A stretch of DNA of 64,000 nucleotides from CAIQPV01 sp964480365 (GCA_964480365.1 CAYZPM010000001.1:231461-295460), one strand, 5' to 3'; counted from the stretch's first letter, positions 10,586 to 20,073 are shown. Notes: generated from the letters alone by a model not told the origin. Translations and numbers: made by a program.

Positions 10586-10700
10586 TAACGGGCATGGCAA
10601 ATGTGCCGCCCTGAATAATAAAATTTGTGATGCCCATTTCCCCCTCTCCATCTCTCCCACAAAGGTGGAGAAGGACAAGGCTCGCTACGCGAGTTTCACG
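10586..10700 (-). repeat. Dispersed 115-bp repeat, GGGGAGGG family, copy 1
   Basis: Read on the minus strand this spacer runs from a GTGAAACTCGCG end to a GCCATGCCCGTTA end, with a CTCC/GGAG hairpin in between. The copy at 27375-27493 on the plus strand matches it along almost its whole length with scattered changes. It lies between the SPOR gene and the dsbA ribosome site, so it is part of the dsbA leader or of the operon mRNA. Confidence 0.85.
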
Positions 10701-10707
10701 ATATAGT

Positions 10708-11343
10708 TTATTGCGCACGCATTGGAGTGGCACTCACCCCATTTTGCTTCAACACTTCCGAAGCTTTGTTCATTTCATCCTTGCTCTTGTATGGCCCAAG
10801 GCGCACACGATGCCACACCGCCTTATCAGGAAGGGTCGCGGCCTGCACGCTGGCTTCCATACCCAGCATGGCAAGCTTGGCTTTCAATTTGTCTGCGTCA
10901 TCGGCATTGGCAAACGCACCTGCTTGCAGGAAGTAAGTCTCTTTCTCTTTTGCGACTGTCTTGTCCGCTGGCTTCGCGGTAGCCTTGGCTGACACCGCCG
11001 CGTCTGGTTTATCAGTCAGCACTTTGTAGAATTCGAAGCGCGGTTTGCCTTCACTCACAGCCGACGCTGCGCCCGACGCCACACCCGAAGCGGCGGCTGC
11101 CGCAGAAGCATCTTCCGGCACAACCTTGGCGACAGGTGCCGGAGCAGGTTTAACGATATCCGGCTCAAGTTTGACCGTCTCGTGCGGCGCATTATTCACA
11201 TACGGGCTGGGTCTATTCAAGATGTACCACGCCACTCCGCCTGCGAGAGCCAGCCCCAGCACCATGCCGACCAGAATAGCCGCCAGCATTGAAGAACCGC
11301 CTTTACGCGGGGGTGCGGCGCGGGAATTGCTATTTTTACTCAT
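10708..11343 (-). CDS. SPOR-domain protein with one membrane anchor
   Basis: A 211-residue protein with a short basic N-terminus (MSKNSNSRAAPPRKGG), one membrane segment at about residues 18-40, an Ala/Pro/Lys-rich linker, and a C-terminal SPOR domain (about 132-211, from YFLQAGAFANADDADKLK). SPOR domains bind denuded glycan strands, often at the division septum, as in FtsN. The start at 11343 is chosen because of the AAGGA site upstream. It lies 42 bases after argS, an arrangement common in betaproteobacteria. It might be a FtsN-type division protein, but the specific role is not shown. Confidence 0.88.
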   Translation of the reverse strand: MSKNSNSRAAPPRKGGSSMLAAILVGMVLGLALAGGVAWYILNRPSPYVNNAPHETVKLEPDIVKPAPAPVAKVVPEDASAAAAASGVASGAASAVSEGKPRFEFYKVLTDKPDAAVSAKATAKPADKTVAKEKETYFLQAGAFANADDADKLKAKLAMLGMEASVQAATLPDKAVWHRVRLGPYKSKDEMNKASEVLKQNGVSATPMRAQ

Positions 11344-11385
11344 TCCATATCCTTCAGAAATCCTTGTGGACAAAGAGTGTCCAAT

Positions 11386-13167
11386 TTACATCTTCTCTGG
11401 CGCCGATACACCCAGCAGCGCCAAGCCATTGCGCATCACCTGCGCCACTGCGGCAATCAATGCCAGCCGCGCAAGTTTGACACCCTTATCCTCGACCAGA
11501 AAACGCGAGGCATTATAGTAGCTGTGAAAATCCGCTGCCAAGTCTTTCAGATAGAACGCGATCAGGTGCGGCGCCAAATCTTCCGCCGCGTTCTCGATCA
11601 CTTGAGGATAGTCGATCAGCCGTTGCAGCAGCGTTTTTTCGTATTCGCTCTCCAGCGCATCCACCTTGGCATCGCGCAATGTGACTACGTCGCCGCCCCA
11701 TTGTTCCAGCACGCTGCAAATTCGCGCATGGGCATACTGGATGTAATATACCGGGTTCTCGTTGCTCTGCGATTTCGCCAGATCCATATCGAAGTCCAGA
11801 TGCTGGTCGCTCTTGCGCAACACGTAGAAAAGTCGCGTTGCGTCATTGCCCACCTCATTACGCAATTCGCGCAAGGTGACGAATTCTCCACTGCGAGTGG
11901 ACATCGCCGCCTTCTGCCCGTTGCGGTACAGCACCGCGAATTGCACCAGCGCGATAGTCAACTTGCCGCTGTCCTGCCCCAGCGCAGTCAGCGCACCGTT
12001 CACCCGTGCGATGTAACCGTGATGGTCCGCGCCCCAGATATTGATTACGCGATCGAATCCGCGCCCGAATTTGTTGACGTGGTAGGCGATGTCCGAGGCA
12101 AAATAGGTATAAAGGCCGTTCTCGCGCTGCACCACGCGGTCCTTCTCATCGCCGAAGGCGGTGGAACGAAACCACAGTGCTCCGTCCTGTTCGTAAAGGT
12201 GACCAGCCGCCTTTAATTGCGCTACCACTTGTGCCACAAGCCCGCTGTCGAACAGCGACTGTTCGGAAAACCACTCGTCAAAACGCACGCCGAACTCGGC
12301 CAGATCGTTGCGGCAATCCCCCAACTGTTCGGTCAGTGCGTAGTTATGAATATATGCATAATCCTCGCCCAACAAACGTTTGGCATCGGCGATCAAGGCA
12401 TCCAGATAGGCATCGGCGCTATCTCCGGCTACCAGCAGGTCGCCCACCAGCCCGGCGTTCAGCGTCTCGCTTAATGTGCGTACAAATTTTGCTCCGTGCG
12501 CCACACGGATTTGCAGCGCCATGCCACCCACGTAGTCACCTTGATAGGCGTTCGATGGAAACGGAATATTTACGCCATGCAATTCGAGATAGCGCAACCA
12601 GGTGGACAGCGCCAGAATATCCATCTGCCGCCCGGCATCGTTTACATAGTATTCGCGGGATACTTTATAACCCGCCGCATCCAGCACATTGGACAAGCTT
12701 GCGCCGTAAGCCGCGCCGCGTCCATGCCCCACATGCAAAGGTCCGGTAGGATTGGCGGAAACAAACTCCACCTGCACCTTACGCCCTGCGCCAAGTTGAA
12801 TGTGTCCGTAACTGGTACCCGCCTGCAACACGCCTTGCACGACGCCCTGTTTTGCGGCAGTCGTCAAAAACACATTGATGAAACCCGCCCCGGCGATCTC
12901 GACTTTTTCCACCACCGGAGATGCGGGCAACGCGGCGACCAAGGCTTGCGCTATTTCGCGCGGACTGCGCTTCAACGGCTTGGCCAGTTGCATTGCCAAG
13001 TTGCAGGCGTAATCGCCATGCGATGCCTGTTTGGGGCGCTCAATAGATAATCCAGCCGCTAGCAAAGCGCTAGCTTGATCCAGATTTTCTTCCTTGAGAA
13101 CAACACGCAAGGCTTGCGCAAACAAATCGAAAAGGTGAAGTTTAAAATTGGAAATGGTAACAGTCAT
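11386..13167 (-). CDS. argS: Arginyl-tRNA synthetase
   Basis: A 593-residue class I synthetase starting MTVTISNFKLHLFDLF. The HIGH-type motif HVGH is at residues 145-148 within ANPTGPLHVGHGRG, and a KMSKS-like AMSTRSG is at about 421-427. It also has an N-terminal ArgRS additional domain and a C-terminal DALR anticodon-binding domain. It charges tRNA(Arg). The start at 13167 fits the family N-terminus, and the in-frame sequence upstream is not conserved-looking. It heads the argS-SPOR-dsbA-SDR run. Confidence 0.97.
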   Translation of the reverse strand: MTVTISNFKLHLFDLFAQALRVVLKEENLDQASALLAAGLSIERPKQASHGDYACNLAMQLAKPLKRSPREIAQALVAALPASPVVEKVEIAGAGFINVFLTTAAKQGVVQGVLQAGTSYGHIQLGAGRKVQVEFVSANPTGPLHVGHGRGAAYGASLSNVLDAAGYKVSREYYVNDAGRQMDILALSTWLRYLELHGVNIPFPSNAYQGDYVGGMALQIRVAHGAKFVRTLSETLNAGLVGDLLVAGDSADAYLDALIADAKRLLGEDYAYIHNYALTEQLGDCRNDLAEFGVRFDEWFSEQSLFDSGLVAQVVAQLKAAGHLYEQDGALWFRSTAFGDEKDRVVQRENGLYTYFASDIAYHVNKFGRGFDRVINIWGADHHGYIARVNGALTALGQDSGKLTIALVQFAVLYRNGQKAAMSTRSGEFVTLRELRNEVGNDATRLFYVLRKSDQHLDFDMDLAKSQSNENPVYYIQYAHARICSVLEQWGGDVVTLRDAKVDALESEYEKTLLQRLIDYPQVIENAAEDLAPHLIAFYLKDLAADFHSYYNASRFLVEDKGVKLARLALIAAVAQVMRNGLALLGVSAPEKM

Positions 13168-13358
13168 TACACAACACCCACAAAAGAGGCACGGATTATA
13201 ACATCGGATGAAGCCACGCCCAATGACAGGCACTTCAAACTCTTCAATCGACGCTCGCTTTCAAAAAGGTTGGCTTGCGCTATTCGGTTAAGGAGGCAAG
13301 CTAAGATTATAATAATTACATCTGCTTTCTTTTGTGACAATTTCTGAAGGGGCTATTT

Positions 13359-13781
13359 GTGCAAACTACAAACGATGTCATATCTGTTGCTCATGTGATT
13401 CAGCAGTCCGTCGCTCCGGTCTTTCTCCTTACCGGCGTGGGCGCAATTCTAAGCGTACTTTCAGGTCGTTTAGGTCGGGTAATTGACCGTTTCCGTACTC
13501 TGGACACGATGGATGACGACAAGCGTATTGCTCACAAATCTGAAATAGCGATCCTGCTGCGGAGATCACGCTGGATTCATTGGGCAATCAGTCTTTGTAC
13601 TGCCTGTGCTTTGTTCATCTGCATCGTAATTGCGGCGCTATTCGTTGGCGCAGAATTGAACAAAGACCCATCCAGTATGATATCAATGTTCTTCATTGCG
13701 GCAATGCTGGCTTTAACTGCCGGATTATTGTGTTTCCTTCGTGAAATTGCCTTGTCCACGAACAGTATAAAGCTCCGTTAA
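13359..13781 (+). CDS. DUF2721-family small membrane protein
   Basis: A 140-residue protein with three predicted membrane segments (about 15-35, 70-92 and 105-127) and the conserved-looking stretch VGAILSVLSGRLGRVIDRFR after the first. This matches the DUF2721 family of unknown function. The start is a GTG at 13359 preceded by GAAGGGG. A TATAAT at 13308-13313 may be its -10 box, but no good -35 is visible. It is convergent with htpG. Confidence 0.8.
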   Translation: MQTTNDVISVAHVIQQSVAPVFLLTGVGAILSVLSGRLGRVIDRFRTLDTMDDDKRIAHKSEIAILLRRSRWIHWAISLCTACALFICIVIAALFVGAELNKDPSSMISMFFIAAMLALTAGLLCFLREIALSTNSIKLR

Positions 13782-13894
13782 CACGCAGCCGTAACCGCTC
13801 GTCAAACAGCATACTGACAGAAGGCGCTGGCATGACAGCGCTGCCACATCATAATTGAGTAAATCAAAGCGACGTCATGCCACCGCACTGCACA

Positions 13895-15799
13895 TCAACT
13901 CCCGCTCATCTCCAGCATTAGCTGATTTACCCGTTTGACGAAACTGGCCGGGTCGTCGAGCTGGCCACCTTCGGCCAGTAGTGCCTGATCAAACAGCACC
14001 GAAGCCCAGTCGTCGAACCGCTTTTCTTCTGCTTTCAGACGCAGTACCACCGGATGGTTAGGGTTGATTTCCAGTATGGGCCGCGATATCGGCGCTTTCT
14101 GACCTGATGCCTTGAGCAGGCGCGCCAGATTCGCGCTCATGTCGTGTTCGTCGGCCACCAGACAAGCGGGCGAATCGGTCAGGCGATGCGTTACGCGTAC
14201 TTCCTTGACGCGCTCGGCGAGACTGACGCTGATCTTGTCAGTTAAGTCTTTCATCTCGTTGGCGACATTTTCCTGTTCCTTTTTCTCTGCCTCATCTTCC
14301 AGTTTGCCGAGGTCGAGCCCGCCTTTAGCGACAGATACCAGCGGCTTGTCCTGAAATTCGGACAGGTTGCTCACCACCCACTCGTCCACGCGGTCGGACA
14401 GCAGCAACACTTCGATGCCCTTTTTGCGGAACACTTCCAGATGCGGGCTGTTCTTCGCGGCATTGAAGCTGTCGGCGGTGATGTAATAAATCTTGTCCTG
14501 ACCTTCTTTCATGCGACCAATGTAATCCGCCAGCGACGCAGTTTCGTCGGTCGTGTCGGCATGGGTCGAGGCCAGGCGCAGCAAACCGGCGATTTTGTCC
14601 TTGTTGGCGAAGTCCTCGCCGATGCCTTCTTTCAGCACGCGACCAAACTCGCCCCAGAACTTGGTGTATTTTTCCTGATCGTTCTTGGCCAAGTCTTCCA
14701 GCAGGCTGAGCACTTTCTTGGTGCAACCGGAACGGATCGCCTCGATGTCTTTCGACTCCTGCAGGATTTCGCGCGACACATTCAGCGGCAAATCGCTTGA
14801 GTCCACCACGCCGCGCACGAAGCGCATATAGCGCGGCATTAGCTGCTCTGCATCGTCCATGATGAACACGCGGCGCACGTACAGCTTCACGCCATGAATC
14901 GCATCGCGTTCCCACATATCGAACGGCGCACGTGAAGGGACGTAAAGCAACTGCGTATACTCCTGCCGACCCTCGACACGCGCATGAGTCCATGTCAGCG
15001 GGTCTTGGAAATCATGGCCGACGTGTTTGTAGAATTCCTTGTACTCTTCATCCGTGATCTCGTTCTTGGGGCGTGCCCATAGCGCGAAAGCCTGATTGAC
15101 GGTTTCATCTTCGTCCAGCACTTGCTGCGCGCCATCTTTCCATTCTTCCTTTTTCATCAGGATAGGCTGGACGATGTGATCCGAATACTTGCGGATGATG
15201 GAACGAATTTTTTGGCCGCTGAGCAAATCGTCTTGCCCTTCGCGCAGATGCAGGACGATTTCCGTGCCGCGCGCGGCCTTGTCCACCATCTCGATGGCGA
15301 ATTCACCGCCGCCGTCAGATTCCCAGCGCACGCCCTGATCGATCTTCTCCCCGGCACGGCGGGTCGTCACTATCACCTTGTCGGCAACGATAAAGGCTGA
15401 ATAAAAGCCCACGCCGAACTGCCCGATCAGGTTTGCATCCTTTTGCTGGTCGCCGGAAAGACGCGAGAAAAATTCGCGCGTACCGGACTTGGCGATAGTT
15501 CCAAGATTGGTGATAACTTCGTCGCGGCTCATGCCGATGCCGTTATCGTTGATGGTCAGCGTGCGCGCCGCCTTGTCGTAGCTGATGCGGATGTTCAGTT
15601 CGGAATCGTTTTCGAACAGGCTGGCGTTATGCAGCGCCTCGAAGCGTAGTTTGTCGCTGGCATCCGCCGCATTGGAAATCAGTTCGCGCAGGAAAATCTC
15701 GCGGTTCGAATACAGCGAATGGATCATCAATTGCAGAAGTTGTTTCACTTCGGCTTGGAAGCCCAAGGTTTCGCGGTTGCTAGTTACATTATCGGTCAT
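13895..15799 (-). CDS. htpG: HSP90-family chaperone HtpG
   Basis: A 634-residue protein starting MTDNVTSNRETLGFQAEVKQ, preceded by GGAG. GHKL ATPase motifs are visible: NAADASDKLRFEA, DNGIGM and GQFGVGFYS. Middle and C-terminal dimerisation domains follow, and the length matches bacterial HtpG. It is an ATP-dependent cytosolic chaperone. The gene is monocistronic, convergent with the DUF2721 gene and divergent from the transglycosylase gene. Confidence 0.97.
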   Translation of the reverse strand: MTDNVTSNRETLGFQAEVKQLLQLMIHSLYSNREIFLRELISNAADASDKLRFEALHNASLFENDSELNIRISYDKAARTLTINDNGIGMSRDEVITNLGTIAKSGTREFFSRLSGDQQKDANLIGQFGVGFYSAFIVADKVIVTTRRAGEKIDQGVRWESDGGGEFAIEMVDKAARGTEIVLHLREGQDDLLSGQKIRSIIRKYSDHIVQPILMKKEEWKDGAQQVLDEDETVNQAFALWARPKNEITDEEYKEFYKHVGHDFQDPLTWTHARVEGRQEYTQLLYVPSRAPFDMWERDAIHGVKLYVRRVFIMDDAEQLMPRYMRFVRGVVDSSDLPLNVSREILQESKDIEAIRSGCTKKVLSLLEDLAKNDQEKYTKFWGEFGRVLKEGIGEDFANKDKIAGLLRLASTHADTTDETASLADYIGRMKEGQDKIYYITADSFNAAKNSPHLEVFRKKGIEVLLLSDRVDEWVVSNLSEFQDKPLVSVAKGGLDLGKLEDEAEKKEQENVANEMKDLTDKISVSLAERVKEVRVTHRLTDSPACLVADEHDMSANLARLLKASGQKAPISRPILEINPNHPVVLRLKAEEKRFDDWASVLFDQALLAEGGQLDDPASFVKRVNQLMLEMSGS

Positions 15800-15920
15800 G
15801 GTTTTCTCCAAATTTACAGACAGGACGTGCGGGTAGATGGGGACGGTCTTGCAGGTTTCAAGAGGGGCCGTTTCAAGAATCGCAGATTTTAACCCAGATC
15901 ATTCAATTGACCCGAAAACC

Positions 15921-15951
15921 CCGTCAGTCCCGCGCAGGGGGGAATGACGGG
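15921..15951. repeat. Degenerate fragment of the TCATTCCCGCG repeat family
   Basis: This short stretch reads CCGTCA then TCCCGCGCAGG then GGAATGACGG. It is a shortened palindrome of the same family found complete at 43378-43502 and 44454-44580. It lies in the htpG/transglycosylase spacer. Confidence 0.65.
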
Positions 15952-16054
15952 CCGACTATTCGCGTTCAATAACTTAATCGCATTGTCAATATGGTTATGG
16001 CAGAACAAGTCGCGTCACTGGGGCGTTATGTTATCCTTGACCACAGTTGATTAC

Positions 16055-17998
16055 ATGCCTTTCCCGATGAAGTTTTTATTGTTTGCATTGCTGTTGATCC
16101 CCCTTGTTGCTGTAGCGGATCAGGACGCAGATTTCCTCGCCGCGCGCGATGCATTTCGCGCTGGTGATGCCGCGCGCTTTGATCGCATCGCCGTGCGCCT
16201 GAAGCATTCCCCATTAGAGCCATACCTAGCCTATTACCGCTTGCGCCTGCAACTGGAGACGGTGGATGCGTCTGCCATTCAGGCATTTTTGGCGCGCCCT
16301 GACGTCACCCCGGTAATTGACCGCCTGCGCGGAGAATGGCTTAAGCTACTGGGCAAAAAACAGCAATGGGATGCCTTCGCAGCAGAATATCCTCACTTGG
16401 TGAACGAAGATACTGAGTTGAGTTGTTATTCGCTGCAAGCGCGTCGCCGCACGCAGGAGAACGAGGTGTTGCAGGAGGCGCGCAGGCTGTGGTTGTCCGG
16501 CAACGATGATCTGCCGGAGAGTTGCACCCCACTGTTCGATGCGGCGCTCGCCAACGGCGTTATCAGCGAGGCCGATGTGTGGCTGCGCGTACGTCTGGCA
16601 CTGGAAGCGGGCAACGTGTCGCTGGCCCGACAATTGTCCGCAAATCTGCCGCTGGAACGGCGGCTGTCTGCTACCGCGCTGAACAGCGCAGCAGCCGATC
16701 CGCAGCGTTATCTCGGCAAGGCCAAACTGGATAACATTTCCGAAGCGGAGCGCAGGGTGGCGTTGTTCGCGCTGCAACGTCTCGCCAAACAGTTGCCGCA
16801 ATTGGCCTTTGCGCAGTGGGAGAAAATTGCGGCGCATTTCAATGCGGAGGATCAGCATTATTTTTACGCCTGGTTGGGTTACGAAGCGGCGCTGCGGCAG
16901 GATGCGCGTGCGCTGGAATGGTTCAAAGCGGCTGATGATGCACCGCTTTCGGATCAGCAGCACGCCTGGCGCGCCCGCGCAGCGTTGCGCGCAATGGATT
17001 GGCAGGAAGTGCGGGCGAGTATTGCCTCCATGTCGCCGCCGCAGCAGCAGGAAGGCGTATGGCGCTACTGGAACGCGCGCGCGCTAAAACATCTGAAACA
17101 GGCAGACGAATCGGCCAAAATATTTTTGGCCATGAGCTCTGAATACAATTTTTACGGGCAACTTGCCGCTGATGAACTGGGTATGCCCATTGCATCCAAC
17201 GCCATGTCAGTTGGCTATCAGCCGAGCAAGGAAGAATTGGATGCCATGCTGGCGCAACCCTCCATTCAGCGCACGCTGGCGTTATACCGAATGGATTTGC
17301 GCACCGATGCGCTCAGGGAGTGGGCGTGGGCGATTCTTAAATTCAATGACAAACAATTGCTGACCGCAGCGGAAATTGCGCGCCGCAACCAAATGTATGA
17401 CCGCGCCATCAACACTGCCGACCGCACCGTGCAACTGCATGATTTCAGCTTGCGTTACCTCGCGCCCTATCGCGAAGCTTTGCGCGGGCATATCCAGCAG
17501 AACCATCTGGAAGAAGCCTGGGTGTATGGCTTGATGCGGCAGGAAAGCCGTTTTGTGACACAAGCGAAATCGAATGTCGGTGCGGCTGGTCTAATGCAGG
17601 TCATGCCTGCGACTGCACGCTGGATTGCGCGCAAACTTGGCATGAGGGATTATCGTAAGAAACAGGTCGGCGATATGGAAACCAATCTCATCCTCGGCAC
17701 GTATTACATGAAGACTGTGCTGGGATGGTTCGACAACAATCCGGTGCTTGCCTCCGCCGCATATAATGCAGGACCTTCGCGCGCGCGCCAGTGGCGCGGC
17801 GATATACCGCTGGAAGGCGCGATTTATACCGAGACCATTCCATTCAACGAGACGCGTGATTACGTCAAGAAAGTGATGAGCAACACCGTGTACTACGCCC
17901 AACAATTCGGCCAGCCGCCGCTTTCGCTCAAGCAGCGGTTGGGCATAATTGCGGCGAAGAATCCTGCTAACCAGACACCTATCCCCGATGAAAAATAA
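16055..17998 (+). CDS. slt: Soluble lytic murein transglycosylase (Slt70 type)
   Basis: A protein of about 647 residues with a signal peptide (MPFPMKFLLFALLLIPLVAVA), a long alpha-helical superhelical region and a C-terminal SLT domain. The catalytic Glu sits in LMRQESRF, followed by GAAGLMQVMPATA and NPVLASAAYNAGPSRA. It cleaves glycan strands to 1,6-anhydro-muropeptides in the periplasm. The start is uncertain: ATGs at 16055, 16067 and further upstream are all in frame, and none has a strong ribosome site. I chose the one giving a clean signal peptide. Confidence 0.9.
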   Translation: MPFPMKFLLFALLLIPLVAVADQDADFLAARDAFRAGDAARFDRIAVRLKHSPLEPYLAYYRLRLQLETVDASAIQAFLARPDVTPVIDRLRGEWLKLLGKKQQWDAFAAEYPHLVNEDTELSCYSLQARRRTQENEVLQEARRLWLSGNDDLPESCTPLFDAALANGVISEADVWLRVRLALEAGNVSLARQLSANLPLERRLSATALNSAAADPQRYLGKAKLDNISEAERRVALFALQRLAKQLPQLAFAQWEKIAAHFNAEDQHYFYAWLGYEAALRQDARALEWFKAADDAPLSDQQHAWRARAALRAMDWQEVRASIASMSPPQQQEGVWRYWNARALKHLKQADESAKIFLAMSSEYNFYGQLAADELGMPIASNAMSVGYQPSKEELDAMLAQPSIQRTLALYRMDLRTDALREWAWAILKFNDKQLLTAAEIARRNQMYDRAINTADRTVQLHDFSLRYLAPYREALRGHIQQNHLEEAWVYGLMRQESRFVTQAKSNVGAAGLMQVMPATARWIARKLGMRDYRKKQVGDMETNLILGTYYMKTVLGWFDNNPVLASAAYNAGPSRARQWRGDIPLEGAIYTETIPFNETRDYVKKVMSNTVYYAQQFGQPPLSLKQRLGIIAAKNPANQTPIPDEK

Positions 17999-18026
17999 TA
18001 TCGACATCCAGTGTACTGTCGCGCTA

Positions 18027-18064
18027 ACTCCCTCTCCCTCCGGGGGAGGGCTGGGGTGGGGGAA
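18027..18064. repeat. Truncated GGGGAGGG-family repeat supplying the cca ribosome site
   Basis: The stretch consists of CTCCCTCTCCC facing GGGGGAGGG, then TGGGGTGGGGGAA. It resembles the core of the longer repeats at 10586 and 27375. Its last G-run sits at ribosome-site distance from the cca ATG at 18068. Confidence 0.6.
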
Positions 18065-18067
18065 CGC

Positions 18068-19318
18068 ATGATGAACAAGCCGCCATTTTCCGTTTATTGC
18101 GTCGGCGGTGCGGTGCGCGACCGCCTGCTCGGCCTGCCGGTGCAGGATCACGATTGGGTGGTAGTGGGCGGCACACCGGAAGACATGGCTGCGCGCGGCT
18201 ACCGCCCGGTAGGCAAGGATTTTCCGGTATTCCTGCACCCCGACACGCACGAAGAATATGCGCTGGCGCGCACCGAGCGCAAGACCGCGCCGGGCTACAA
18301 AGGCTTCGTCATTCATGCCTCACCGGACGTGACGCTGGAACAGGATTTACTGCGGCGCGACTTCACCATCAACGCCATCGCTCAGGATGCAGATGGTAAG
18401 TTGATTGATCCCTACGGCGGCGAGACCGACCTGCGCGCGGGCATCCTGCGCCATGTCAGCCCGGCGTTCAATGAAGACCCGGTACGCATCCTACGCGCGG
18501 CGCGTTTCGTGGCGCGTTTCGGTTTCTCCATCGCCCCAGAGACACTGGAACTGATGCGTGCGATGGCGAACAACGGCGAGGTGGATGCGCTGGTGGCGGA
18601 ACGTGTGTGGCAGGAACTGGCGCGCGGCTTGATGGAAAAATCGCCCTCGCGCTTTTTCACTACGCTGCGCGAGTGCGGCGCATTGACAAAAATTCTGCCG
18701 GAAGTGGATGCATTATTCGGCGTGCCACAACCACCGCAATACCATCCGGAAGGCGACTGCGGCACCCACACCATGATGGTGCTGGACGATGCGGCGCAAC
18801 ATGGCTATGCGCTGGAAACGCGCTTCGCCGCACTCACCCACGACCTCGGCAAGGGCAATACCCCGCCGGATATTCTGCCGCGTCACATCGGTCACGAGAC
18901 GCGGAGTGTGGACTTGTTGCATGTGTTGTGCGAACGCCTGCGCGTACCAAGCGATTGTCGCGACCTTGGCCTGTTGGTCGCGCGCCACCACGGCAACGTA
19001 CACCGCGCACGGGAACTGCGTCCCGACACTATCGTGCGTTTATTTCAGAGCTGCGACGTATGGCGCAGACCGGAACGTTTCACACAACTGTTGCAGGCCT
19101 GCGCCTCGGATGCGCGCGGACGCACCGGACACGAACACGATGCCTACCCGCAGGCGGATTATCTGTTGCACGCCATGCAAGCCGCACAGGCGGTGAATGC
19201 GGGTGAAATTGCGCAACGATGCGCAGATAAAAATCTGATTGCGGAAAAAGTGCGTGAAGCGCGTGTGGCGGCGGTGGCAGAGGCCATCAAGAATTTTTCG
19301 AGCAGTTTGAATAGTTGA
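18068..19318 (+). CDS. cca: Multifunctional CCA-adding enzyme (tRNA nucleotidyltransferase with HD domain)
   Basis: A 416-residue protein starting MMNKPPFSVYCVGGAVRDRLLG, the class II nucleotidyltransferase head, followed by the LRRDFTINAIA and EDPVRILRAARF motifs and a C-terminal HD domain (THTMMVLDDAA, LTHDLGKG, ARHHG). It adds or repairs the 3' CCA of tRNA, and the HD part gives phosphatase/phosphodiesterase activity in this family. The start could also be the next codon at 18071. The in-frame sequence upstream is repeat-derived and is not part of the protein. Confidence 0.95.
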   Translation: MMNKPPFSVYCVGGAVRDRLLGLPVQDHDWVVVGGTPEDMAARGYRPVGKDFPVFLHPDTHEEYALARTERKTAPGYKGFVIHASPDVTLEQDLLRRDFTINAIAQDADGKLIDPYGGETDLRAGILRHVSPAFNEDPVRILRAARFVARFGFSIAPETLELMRAMANNGEVDALVAERVWQELARGLMEKSPSRFFTTLRECGALTKILPEVDALFGVPQPPQYHPEGDCGTHTMMVLDDAAQHGYALETRFAALTHDLGKGNTPPDILPRHIGHETRSVDLLHVLCERLRVPSDCRDLGLLVARHHGNVHRARELRPDTIVRLFQSCDVWRRPERFTQLLQACASDARGRTGHEHDAYPQADYLLHAMQAAQAVNAGEIAQRCADKNLIAEKVREARVAAVAEAIKNFSSSLNS

Positions 19319-19324
19319 CATTCG

Positions 19325-19357
19325 AAGTATTGACAAAGTAAATACTTTATATAGAAT
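19325..19357 (+). promoter_or_regulatory. Promoter and operator of the BrnT/BrnA-type module
   Basis: TTGACA at 19330-19335 and TAGAAT at 19352-19357 are separated by 16 bases. A perfect inverted repeat, AAGTATT (19325-19331) and AATACTT (19341-19347), overlaps the -35 and the spacer. This is the layout expected for autorepression by the ribbon-helix-helix antitoxin. The start point is predicted at about 19364, which is the toxin ATG itself. Confidence 0.7.
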
Positions 19358-19363
19358 GCACGC

Positions 19364-19657
19364 ATGGACATTCACTTTGAACTGAACGGCGATTTGTTCG
19401 TTTGGAACTCTGGTAAGGCAGACAAAAACTGGCGCAAGCATGGAGTTCGTTTCGAGGAAGCCGCCAGTGTTTTTTCAGATCCTTTGTTTGTCCTGGTGGA
19501 TGCTTCGCGTAACGACGAAACACGCGAAGCTGCTATTGGTTTCGACTCAACCGCTCGATTGCTTTATGTGGTGCACATTGAAGTTGAAGCTTCGTTTATT
19601 CGAATTATTTCTGCTCGGCGTGCCGAGCTGGAAGAGGAGCTAAATTATGCTAACTGA
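19364..19657 (+). CDS. brnT: BrnT-family toxin (DUF497, ribonuclease-like)
   Basis: A 97-residue protein with the BrnT pattern: FVWNSGKADKNWRKHGVRFEEAASVFSD-type N-terminus, a middle with R..AIGFD, and a C-terminal IRIISARRAELEEEL. BrnT toxins have a RelE-like fold and cleave RNA to halt growth. There is no ribosome site before the ATG, and the predicted transcript starts at or next to it, so the mRNA may be leaderless. It overlaps the antitoxin gene by 11 bases. Confidence 0.85.
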   Translation: MDIHFELNGDLFVWNSGKADKNWRKHGVRFEEAASVFSDPLFVLVDASRNDETREAAIGFDSTARLLYVVHIEVEASFIRIISARRAELEEELNYAN

Positions 19658-19931
19658 TCGACTTAAAAAACGTCTTGTTAAAGACCGCCCTATGACTACG
19701 ATCACCCTGCGCATCCCGGTTGACGTAGTGGCATCGCTCAAAGAAATTGCCCCACACAAGGGGCTTGCGGGATACCAAACGCTACTGAAGTCATATATCA
19801 GCGAAGGACTGCGCAAAGACGAAGCACAGTTTTCCAGCGCCCCTTCAGCACGACTAATTGAAGCATTAAGGAAGCATGGCGTTCCAGATGCCGTTCTGGA
19901 TGAAGCAGTCAAAGAACTGGAAGCTGCATAA
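19647..19931 (+). CDS. BrnA-like ribbon-helix-helix antitoxin
   Basis: A 94-residue protein whose middle part (MTTITLRIPVDVVASLKEIA) is a ribbon-helix-helix DNA-binding strand and helix, followed by GYQTLLKSYISEGL. It has the role of BrnA/CopG antitoxins: neutralising the upstream toxin and repressing the shared promoter. The ATG has a strong AGAGGAG site inside the toxin gene, unlike the toxin start. The tail (LRKHGVPDAVLDEAVKELEAA) may be the toxin-binding part. Confidence 0.82.
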   Translation: MLTDRLKKRLVKDRPMTTITLRIPVDVVASLKEIAPHKGLAGYQTLLKSYISEGLRKDEAQFSSAPSARLIEALRKHGVPDAVLDEAVKELEAA

Positions 19932-20073
19932 TCCAACTACAGTCGGCATAAAGTCCGATGGCTGCTTGCAAGAGAAAAGCGAACGCACCTCTTCTGGCGC
20001 ATCCCGCTCGAATACAAAATTAAGCCGGATGCGTGATTGATTGACCCCGCGAAAAATCTTCGAGGAGCCGTTT

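Noticed and set aside
18011..18067. Longer N-terminus for the CCA-adding enzyme
   Set aside because: It is translated from the repeat fragment at 18027-18064 and precedes the conserved start.
19932..20073. Possible tRNA or attachment site between the antitoxin and the unknown gene
   Set aside because: No cloverleaf, no TPsiC-like box and no repeated end could be found.
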